A DNA stretch of 64,000 nucleotides from Callipepla californica brunnescens (lineage: Eukaryota; Chordata; Aves; Galliformes; Odontophoridae). Position numbers and translations under genes: made by a program. Below, piece by piece: positions 55,715 to 64,000 of this stretch (positions are counted from its first letter, which is position 1; every line of letters starts with the position of its first letter). Below the pieces are notes generated by a model. That model ran no database searches. It saw only the letters and a program-made list of their open reading frames with translations, and was not told the origin of the DNA. The stretch lies in contig JALIRH010000006.1 of NCBI GenBank assembly GCA_023055505.1, positions 29,346,605 through 29,410,604 on the forward strand. The letters are read 5' to 3'.

Positions 55715-57025
55715 AAAAGAATCAATATATTTTATTTGGCAAAAAGTTAAATATCATTTCAACACAACGATTTGGTCAGTAGGCCATGAGGTAACTATTT
55801 CAAAATAGACAGTGTACGTTCTGCGTCAACATAACTTCCCGGATTTATTATTACTTTTTTTTTTTTTTTAATAAGCGATACAAATTTACAATAACCAAAT
55901 GTAGGTTTTTATAGCGTATAATTTATTATCAATAAAATTAACCTTCATTACAATAACCATCAAATCATTCGATTAAAATTAAAACGTAAACCATAGGTAG
56001 TTACCCTTTCACATATACGTATAGCTCCGAAATCTGCTAACTGCTCACTGGTGCAAAAACAATAGTTAAGCTAGTCTGCTTAGTTACTTTTTCATATATA
56101 GATCATATATACAACTGACAAAGACAGTACGATATATATATCAACTGTGCATACTAAAACGACTCGCTTCGAAGTATTTTGAGAACCGTAATTCCCAGAC
56201 ATCCCGGACAAACTCTTTTTTTCTACTTTTGCGTGTGTGTTTAAATTGGGATATATATATAATATATATTTTACAATCAAAGGTTAACTGTCTAATTATA
56301 CAGAAAAGACTTAATACACTACAGAGCTATACTCTATGCAATTTTTATAATAAACAACCTGAGTTCAAATTGAATCCTAGCTTACACAATTACATCCGGT
56401 ACAGCACCCAAGCACATAAATTGAGTCACAAACATAATTACCACAATAAAACACAGTGTTCAAGTATTAGAGCAGAGATCTCTCTGCCGCGCAAAGAGCG
56501 AATAAAATTAACTACGTCGACTAAACTATACAGTCCGTAAATAGTTGTGCATTATGAAAAGGTAGTTTTTGCTCGTCGTTCTCTTTTTTTTTTCTCCTTT
56601 TTTTTTTTTCATTCTTTTTTTTTTTTTTCTTAAGTGAAGAAACAGGTAGATTTATACAAGCTAGCTGAACAGCCGGTTCGTGCTAATGCCCCCTTTTTCT
56701 TTCCTATTAGAAAATGAAAAGTCTTACTGTACCTCTCCTGGCAACTGGCCTCTCCATGCTACTGTGACAAGCAAGGTACAATCGTAATCAGAATTTGCCT
56801 TGGGGAAAAGAAAAAAAAAAAAAGAGGCCTGGACCCAGACGCGTTGCATGGCAGGGCTCGAGGGGAGGATTTTGTTGTTGTTGCTGTTATTTTTGTTTGC
56901 TTTTTTGTTTATTTGTTTGTTGTTCTTGTTGTTTTTTTAACTTTACGGGTTTTTTTTCTTTTTTCCTTTTCCTTTTTTTTTTTTTTTTTCCTTTTTTTTC
57001 CCCCCGTTTAACCCGCGTATCCCCA
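55715..57025 (-). other. HOXA9: HOXA9 3' untranslated region
   Basis: AT-rich sequence after the HOXA9 stop. AATAAA is read as TTTATT at 55731-55736, giving about 1.3 kb. Two miR-196 sites lie within it (55994-56002 and 56560-56568). T-rich and C/T-rich low-complexity DNA occupies 56580-56640 and 56870-57005. Confidence 0.65.
55994..56568 (-). promoter_or_regulatory. Two miR-196 target sites in HOXA9 3'UTR
   Basis: The plus strand shows TAGGTAGTT at 55994-56002 (8-mer plus one) and AGGTAGTTT at 56560-56568 (7mer-m8 plus two). The HOXA9 mRNA therefore carries two sites complementary to the 5' end of miR-196, whose gene lies 3.9 kb upstream of the HOXA9 start. HOXA9 is a reported miR-196b target in mammalian blood cells. 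Confidence 0.7.
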
Positions 57026-58757
57026 TCATTCGTCCTTTGCTCGGTCTTTGTTGATTTTCTTCATTTTCATCCTCCTGTTCTGAAACCAGATTTTCACTTG
57101 TCTCTCGGTGAGGTTGAGGAGCCTGGCCACCTCGTACCTGCGGTCCCTGGTGAGATACATATTGAACAGAAACTCCTTCTCCAGTTCCAGCGTCTGGTGC
57201 TTGGTGTAAGGGCAGCGCTTTTTCCGGGTGGACCTCGCGTGGAGCCAGTTAGCAGCGGGGTTATCTGCGGGGGGAACGATAGGAGAAGTTGAGGCTCAGG
57301 GGGGTGGTTGGGGGGGGGGGGGGTCCTGGTGTCGGGTGCCCCTCGTCTCCGCAGTGGGCACAGAGCACCCACATCCCCCCTCAAGGAGGGGTGGGTCACG
57401 GGGACCCGTGGACGGCAGAGCCACACCGCCCCCGCCTCCCTTCGCCTTTTTTATTGTTTGTAGGATGCAGTTTGAAAACACCCGTCCGCTTGCTCTCTGC
57501 TGGCTGCCTCCTTCCTTCCTGCCCTCCCCGCAGCCCCTCCGAGTGCCAGCTCGACCGGAGCGGCGGCTCGTCCGAATTGGTTCTCTGTTACAATTCCCCC
57601 TTCTCCCGTGTCATCGCTGGCAGGACCCGGGGGGCTGACGAGCCAGCACGCAGCCGCCGTCATTACAGCCCCGGGAGCTCAGGGCCCTTATTTGCATGGC
57701 GTTATTAGCAGGAGCAGCTCCGCGGCTCCGCAGCGCCCAGCGCGGGCATTTCCGCCGGCAGGCGGAGGGGGAGGAGGGCACCACCGCGCAACGGCGAGGT
57801 TCCGGCCGTCGGCCCCGCGTTGCCCCCCCCCCCTCACCCCCGGCCCCGCAGCTCACATTCACATCCAATGCTTCCCGGGCACTCGCTCCGTGGGTGCAGC
57901 GGGAGGATGCGAGTATGTCCTGCGAAGTTGGCTGGGGTGGCTGGGGATGTGAGGGGGGGGGGGGAGGCGGGAAGGGGAGGGAGAGAGGGGTGGGAGTTTT
58001 TGTTGTTGTTTTTCTTTTTTTTTTTTTTCCGATTATTATTTTCTATTATTATTTTGAGTCACAGCCTCAGAGAGGGTTTTTGTTCTCCTCTCAGAGCAGC
58101 AGCCGTCCCGGATCCCGGCTGAGCCCGCGAGGGGCAGCGCGGATCGCAGCCCCTCGAGCCCGCACCGCGCCTCCTCCCCGGCCCCAAGCGCGCCGCCCCG
58201 CAGCCCCACTTACTTGGATCAATGTGTGGTTTCTCTCCGTTTGCCTCACTTTCTCCATTGTTTTCAGAGAATGCGCCTTCGTGGCTTTGCTTATCCCTAT
58301 CAACTGGAGGAGAACCACAAGCATAATCAGACAGAGACAAAGTGTGAGTGTCAAACGTGGTACAGTCACCCCTTCTGGCCGCCAGCGGTTCAGGTTTAAT
58401 GCCGTAATGCCTGCTGGTAGGTAACCCGGGGAAGGACAAGGAGCCCGGCACAGGCTCGAGCCACGAACGCATGTACCTGCCGTCGGGCGGTGCCACGGGC
58501 GCCTGGTGGTGCGCGTAGGGGTGGTACACGGCGGGGACGCCGCTGGCGCCGGCGGGATGCGCGGGGCTCCAGGGGGGGCCGAAGACGGGCGCCTTGGGCT
58601 GGAAGCTGCACGGGGCCAGCTCGGGGTGCTCCGCCAGCGCCGGGCGCGGCGGCGGCCCCAGCGGCGCGGGTGCGTAGCGGGGGGCCGCCAGCTCGTCCCC
58701 CTCCGGCACCAGGAAGGAGTCCACGTAGTAGTTGCTGAGGGTCCCGGGGGCCGACAT
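57026..58757 (-). CDS. HOXA9: Homeobox protein HOXA9 (two exons)
   Basis: Exon 1 is 58757-58214 and exon 2 is 57264-57026, giving 260 residues. The 949-bp intron (58213-57265) is phase 1, with GTAAGT donor and GCAG acceptor, and splits an asparagine codon. The N-terminus has the group-9 signature NYYVDSF. The central part contains [21 protein letters not shown] and [13 protein letters not shown], all HOXA9 landmarks. Posterior genes lack YPWM; the PBX-contact ANW motif is at 186-188 at the start of exon 2. The homeodomain is about 194-253 ([26 protein letters not shown] split by no intron) and the protein ends INKDRAKDE. It is a nuclear transcription factor for lumbar identity, limb and haematopoiesis. 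The N-terminal 60 residues are more proline-rich than in mammals. Confidence 0.98.
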
Positions 58758-58990
58758 GGCGCGGCGCGGCGCGGGCGCCCGACCCGCCGCAATTCGGGGC
58801 TGCGGCTTTTCACGTAACAACTTGGTGCTGGCGGAGAAGTAGAGTCAGTAATAAGTTGGGGGCAGCCCGGGCGCCCATTGGCTGCCCCGGTCACGTGGCG
58901 GGGGAGCAGAACAATAAAGTATAAATCAGTCCGCGGGCTATTAATGGGTCAGTGTTTTCCAGCCATAATTTTTATAGCGAGGCCATATGT
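58758..58990 (-). promoter_or_regulatory. HOXA9 proximal promoter with CACGTG and CCAAT
   Basis: CACGTG at 58892-58897 in the context GTCACGTGGCG, identical over 11 bases to the HOXA3 promoter copy, lies 135 bp upstream of the ATG. A reverse CCAAT (ATTGG, 58877-58881) is 11 bases away. AT-rich DNA at 58900-58990, with CCATAATTTTTAT and TTTTTATG elements, looks like a CDX/HOX-responsive upstream part. Confidence 0.55.
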
Positions 58991-61900
58991 TTTTATGCAA
59001 AGGGATATTTGAGTTATACGGCGGAGTTTGTTTTAATTGCGGCCAACTGAGATTAAAAGATCGGATTCCGCATTACGGCCCCCCCCCCCCTTCTCTTTCT
59101 TTCTCTCCTCTCCCTCTCTCTGTCCCCCTTTCTCCTTCTTCTTCTTTTTTTTTTTTTTTTTTCCTTTTCGTTTAAGCGGACTATTTTATATCATAATTAA
59201 TCATCCCATCAGTGAGTCGTTTTCCCAGCGAAAAAAAAAAAAACAACCCGCCACGAAAAACCCAAACCCTTGCGATCGGAGACCTTCACATAAAATTATA
59301 CAACAATTGAAGCAATAAAAAGGAGCAAAATAGCAGTTGCGGCGCACTGTATTTAAATATATATTTATTATATTTCATAAGGAGTTATTGTTTCGGAAGC
59401 CACGGGGTTGTTATTAAGTCAGTAACTATGAGCGCCCTCATTTGCATCGCTGTGTTTCACAGCCGTAAAAATTTACGAGTGCTCGGAAAGGTTAAATTAT
59501 ACCATTGTGTTTCGTTTGGGAGCTCCCTGTAAATAATCCCGTTCCGTTCCGCGCTGAGCGGGACCGGCAAACGAAAAGTTAAACCTAACGCATCCCACGG
59601 CCGGAGCCGCTCCGCGGGGCCTTCAGAGGACCGGGGGAGGACCGGGGTAGAGGGATTTGGTCCCCTCGGGTCGGGCTAAGAGCGGCAGTGACCGAAGCCC
59701 CTTCCTCGCTCGGCCCTGCCCTTGGACCACCTCCCCCCCCCACGGCGGAGGGGCCGCCGAGAGCGGGGCAGCGGCGTTGCTCTCCCCGATTTATTCTTAA
59801 CTATGCAGAGAAGCGGCGGGAGGGAAAGGAGAGAAAAAGCGCCGTGCGCCCTGCGCAAAGAGAGGCACCGCTCACGGAGGGGAGGATATAAGAGGGTCTC
59901 TCGCTTTCGGCCGCCCCGCGGAACCGAGCTGACGGGCAAAGCGGAGTTATTGATTTGGCCGCAGGACGCGCGCTGGAAACCGAGCGGAGGGTTACGGTCC
60001 TCCGCGGAAGGAGGGGAGGGAGCGGGGGAAAGCGAGACGCGGCCAGATCCAAGGCCAGTGTTAGGGATTAAAAGGGGCTGCGCTGCGCGCCCGCGCCGCC
60101 GCCGGTGCCCGATCCTCCGGCGGACACGCGGTGGAGCGGGGTCCGAGGGGAGCCCCGAAATCCCCGCGGGAGGTTCGGGGTGCTCGGGGTGTGCTGCGGT
60201 GAAAACAGAGCCCCGCAAATGGAAGGGAAGGCCGAGCAAGAATTAAAATCACGTGCAAATGTCGTGCATGCAAAAGTGTGGTTCTAATTAGTTTTACATG
60301 GCTGCGTGGGCCGCTTCTCTCCCTCTCTCTCCCCTCTCTCTTTCTCGCTTTTTCTTTTCATGTCCTCCCAACAGTTTAGTCAGAAATCGCGCGGAGATCC
60401 CATTTTAACGACGCTCTCTCCCCATTCAGGATTACAAAGGCCCATAATGAAACTATTATGCCCTATTAGAGTTAGAATATTATAAAACACTTGCAGGATC
60501 CCCGCAAACAGGGAGCCCGTTATTTTCGAGCAATTCAAAAAATGCACATAAAGATCTCCTCCGCTGTTTTTTGTGGCCGTTGTATAGACACGCCGTAATA
60601 GCAAAAAATAATTGTGTTTCTTTCCTGGAAAGACGGAACTCGACGTCATTTATATTTATTATTAAGAGTCAGCTGTGGTGAAATGTGATTGTAGAACTTC
60701 CTTTTTCCATTCAGAAAAAAATAATCTTAGCTGCAGGAGTCCTGGATGTTTATATTCGAATTTGGGTTCTCAACTTGCAGCGGGCTTCATTTTTTTGGTT
60801 CCTCACCAAAAATAATAGCAAATGAATAACAATAACAATAACGTTTAAAAGAACGTGCCTGCATTTTTATTTCCCTGTAAAATTCGGAACGTGTTCGCTG
60901 CCAACACCCGAGCGGCAGGAGAGGCTGTGCGGAAAGCGGGAGTTAAAATATGGCAAATAATTACAGGCGTTTTTCACGCGGTCACAGCGCTGCTAATAGC
61001 GCTCGAGCGTTCGCCTCTCTTCTCGACCTTTTAGGCTCAGTTTTCCCCGAAGTACGTTTCTCGTACGAGCCACGAGAGCTCGTGGGAGCCTGCACGGCTT
61101 TCTCGCGGTTTGCGTTGCCAATTATCGCAGGATTTGGGGCGGCAGACCCCAGGAAGGACCGACCAGCCGTCCCACCGCGGTACGAAATCGGAATTTCCAG
61201 ACATGAGGCACCGCTCTCGTGGCTGAATAAAACCCCTCCCGGCCTCCATCCCGGCAGAGCGAAACCCGCAGCGTTCCCATCCCGCTAGCTGCGGCAGGAA
61301 GCGTCTCTCTGCGAGGGGCAGAGCTCCGCGGCCGCGGGCTTTGCGCGGGTTTTGCGCTGGAATGCCGCCTCTCCTTTTTCCTGCCGCTGGGAACGAGTCG
61401 GACAGAACCCACCGGCGCGGAGCGGTGCTTTGGCACGGAGGGCAGAAAGAATGACTCAGAGTTTGGGGGAAGCGGTCCAAAAGCGGAGCGACCTGAATCC
61501 AACGGGATATAAAGCACAGAGGAGAAGCTGTGCATGAAGGCTACAGAGGCACGCACACACTGTAAATACACCGCCGGTATGTACACAGAACAGGGCAGCC
61601 CGACAGCAGCACGGTGCGCACAGGCAGACACGAGCGCTGCTGTCGGACTGCGGTGTACACATCTGCTCCTGGCCCAGCCGAGGCTTCTCCCGCGAAGATC
61701 CAGCTAGGGTAGGTCTGCCTCAAATCCGCTATCTAACCGCTCTCCGTTTCTGGAGAATCACACCCAAAGTTTTTCTTTTTCTTTTCTCTCTCTTTTTTTT
61801 TTTTTTTTAAGCAGAAAGAATCGATCAGTCATTTAGGAAAACAGACGAAAAAAAAAAAAAAAAAAAGGGGTAGGGGGGGGGAAATGGAAAGACAAACCCA

Positions 61901-62681
61901 ACCCCGCGGGAGTGCCTTTCCCTGCCCGTTCCCGTGCCCGCCTTTCCCCGGCTCGGAGCGCGCTGCCCGCCCCCGCCGCGGGCGCCGCGGACACAAAAGG
62001 CATCGGGCGCGGCGCGGAGGAGCGGCGGCGGCGGCGGAGGGCCCGGAGAGGTCGCTGTTGCCCGTTCCGCCGCCGCGGAGAGCGGCCCCGGGCGCGCCGC
62101 AATCGTGATCGTAACCGAGGCCTTGTGGGCCGCGCGGCGCTGAGCCCGGGGGAGCGGGCCCGACGGAGGGGGCTCGGGGCTCTGCGGTCACCCCCCCAGG
62201 AGCCCGAGCGGGCGAGAGCGGCTGGAGGGGAGCGCTGCCCCCGGGCCCCGCGTGGAGAGGGGCTGCCCGGCTCGGTCTCTCCCCTCCCCCGGGCGGCCGA
62301 GAGCTTTTCACCCTCCGTTTCTGAATAAATCCAGGCAGAAAAATACAAGCCTCCCCCCCACGCACTACCCCCCTACCCCCCCCCTCCGCCCGAGCTCTAC
62401 CCACGCCGAGCGGAATGCAAAAACGCACCTGACCTTGAATGCAGCCTACGAGAGATATGAAAATCCCGCAAGCAGGCAGGGACTCGCTTAGGAGCTAGCT
62501 AACCTTGAAGAACTTGTCAAGCTTCCCCCCTCGGCTGCCGTGTTTATCTGAGGAATCAAAGGAGCCTCCGTTGCAGATGGGGAACAATGGCATTGGGACT
62601 TGACGCCTATAGATAACTTCGGCGCTAAGATTTCTTCGGGCACAAAAGACCCTCGCACCAAGCATACCTGGTGATGATATC
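58991..62681. other. HOXA9-HOXA10 intergenic region, HOXA9-proximal part
   Basis: No supportable coding exon. Positions 59000-59220 carry C, T and CT-rich simple sequence. An octamer ATTTGCAT (59440-59447) lies in a conserved-looking block 59330-59520. CpG-rich DNA covers 59530-60240, 61040-61700 and 61880-62450. An AT-rich block at 60420-60860 contains repeated ATTATG/TTTATAT elements and looks like an enhancer. An extended nuclear-receptor half-site TGACCTTGA is at 62430-62438. The primary transcript of miR-196 probably starts in the HOXA10 direction. Confidence 0.5.
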
Positions 62682-62766
62682 AACTGAAGTAATTAAGGCA
62701 GTTTCGTGCTGTAGAGAGAAAGGTGGAGCCCCAACAACATGAAACTACCTAAACCACAGAGCAGTT
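62682..62766 (-). ncRNA. MIR196B: miR-196 precursor hairpin (MIR196B position)
   Basis: On the minus strand an 85-base hairpin forms with an AACTG/CAGTT base. The 5' arm (62751-62730) is the mature miR-196, beginning TAGGTAGTTTC. The 3' arm (62712-62697) reads ACAGCACGAAACTGCC and pairs with it through G-U wobbles and one mismatch. The location between HOXA9 and HOXA10, in the same strand as the genes, is that of mammalian miR-196b. Position 12 of the mature form is A, as in miR-196a, rather than the C of human miR-196b. miR-196 represses Hox mRNAs of groups 5-9; seed sites are found in HOXA5, A7 and A9 in this window. Confidence 0.95.
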
Positions 62767-63714
62767 CTCAGGCACTAATAATTACTTTCCCCATAGCCGT
62801 GGTCTTTAACGCAAGGATCCCGCTACGGAAATAAAACCAGAAACGTGACCCCGCCGTCCCTCTCGCCCCCCGCGCACCCCGCCGGGCCCCCCGCACCCCC
62901 CGGCCGGGTTCAGGGAAACAGAGAAATAGCATCAGAACCCCCCTGAGGGCGGCTTTCGCCTCTCCATGCAGATGGGAAGGCCGTCCGCTGCGATGTTACA
63001 TCATAAAAAGCTAACGGCTCCCTCTAAGCCCGGGTTCAAAGTCTCCCCCCTCCTCCCAGCACACCACATACCCGGGAAGAAAGCTGGAGCTGTCGCTCCT
63101 CTGCCAGCCCTCGTTGTGCCTTCCCTTTGTGCGAGCCCCCGCTAGCACAGCATGCAGCGAAGGAGGGAGGATGCAAAGGCGGCCCGGGGGGAATAAGCGC
63201 TCCCGCATGCAGCCAGGTAGAGAACAGCCTCGTCCGAGGGGGCCCGGTGGCACGGAGGCGGCTCTCACCTCCCCCCTCCCCATGCGCTCACCTTCACGGT
63301 TTCTTCCGAGCCCACCGAGATAAAGCTACAGTTTGTCACCGTCCTCGGCAGCTAAAGATCTCCGCACGCTCGTAGGTGATCGATTAAAAGGGAAAGAAAA
63401 ATAAAAATCTCTTCCCTACCCTCAAGAAATAGTAATTTGCTTCCTCAGTCTGTGCAGCTCCTCAGTCAACTGAAACCACTCGTTCAAGACAGCAACAATC
63501 CAGATATACTAGCAAGTCATAAAACTGAACAAAAGCCGACAAACCTTAGAGCACCATCGCTATATGGCCCAGACAAATTACGACCGTCTAGGTAATATTT
63601 AAATAGATTCCTAAAGTAATTGCAGGGGGTTTAGGCAACTATTCCTGTTGTAAAAGTTCTTGAAGACATAAAGTAGAACCTGAGGATAAACAGTCACAAA
63701 AAGAGGTAAAATTA
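62767..63714. other. Interval between miR-196 and HOXA10 3' end
   Basis: No gene seen. Positions 62750-62840 look conserved and belong to the miRNA flank. Positions 62840-63300 are GC-rich with C runs. Positions 63380-63714 are AT-rich and unremarkable. Confidence 0.5.
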
Positions 63715-64000
63715 AAAGGATTCATTCCACGTTTTTTATTCTTCTATGAGAACATAAACATCGTCTTTTTCACGCACAGCAGCATTACAATATTAATTTA
63801 TTCCGATTTAAGGTAAGAACTAGATATAGCTAGAACTAACATTTATAATAACGATAGAATGCATTTGCTTAAAACGGTATCGGCGTTTTAATAATAATAG
63901 ACATTTATACATATCTGTATTTATAGTTTTCCCCTTCTTTCTTTCTTCTTTTTAAAATCTCTTTCTAATTTTTTTTTTTTTCACCTATACGCTTGACCCT
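63715..64000 (-). other. HOXA10: Probable HOXA10 3'UTR, cut by window edge
   Basis: AATAAA signals read as TTTATT at 63735-63740 and 63797-63802, followed to the right by AT-rich, normal-complexity sequence typical of Hox 3'UTRs. The distance of about 1 kb from miR-196 matches the mammalian spacing between miR-196b and the HOXA10 3' end. No HOXA10 coding sequence is in the window, so this is an inference from synteny. Confidence 0.5.

Noticed and set aside
59430..59445. GCGCCCTC as a CTCF site upstream of HOXA9
   Set aside because: About 10 of 14 matches; below what is expected of a usable site.

Overview
This window is a stretch of vertebrate HOXA cluster running from the HOXA2-HOXA3 interval to the 3' edge of HOXA10. 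Six complete two-exon homeobox genes lie on the minus strand in collinear order: HOXA3, HOXA4, HOXA5, HOXA6, HOXA7 and HOXA9. All coding exons can be read through their splice sites to full-length proteins of 413, 310, 270, 231, 219 and 260 residues. All six introns are phase 1 and sit between the hexapeptide region and the homeodomain. There is no HOXA8, as expected for tetrapods. The protein sequences, the compact spacing (about 56 kb from the HOXA3 stop to the HOXA9 start) and the absence of recognisable transposons point to a bird, most likely chicken or a close relative. That species call rests on remembered similarity, not on a search.

Layout: 1-1.8 kb is the upstream (5') side of HOXA2, which itself is off the left edge. 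HOXA3 with its 3'UTR occupies 1.8-5.4 kb. A 17-kb gene-poor interval with many AT-rich, probably conserved blocks follows. HOXA4 lies at 22.0-24.3 kb, and a 10.8-kb interval containing a perfect DR5 retinoic acid response element follows it. HOXA5 is at 35.1-37.7 kb, HOXA6 at 39.7-41.6 kb, HOXA7 at 46.8-50.1 kb and HOXA9 at 55.7-58.8 kb. A miR-196 hairpin is at 62.7 kb, and the probable HOXA10 3'UTR runs off the right edge from about 63.7 kb.

How the parts work together: the genes encode the anterior-to-central part of the HOXA axial code. Several regulatory layers are readable. They include a RARE upstream of HOXA4, CTCF-like motifs between A5/A6, A6/A7 and A7/A9, CACGTG E-boxes close to the starts of A3, A5, A7 and A9, and CCAAT boxes near A3, A6, A7 and A9. 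A 12-base leader motif is shared by HOXA6 and HOXA7, with a shorter version in HOXA5. Post-transcriptionally, the miR-196 gene has seed-matched sites in the 3'UTRs of HOXA9 (two), HOXA7 (five) and HOXA5 (one), and HOXA3 carries a full miR-10 seed site. No wholly new gene system was found. The most interesting leads are the multi-target miR-196 circuit inside one window, the shared leader and promoter motifs, the A5/A6 boundary composite, and a perfect 19-bp CA/TG inverted repeat in the HOXA6 intron.
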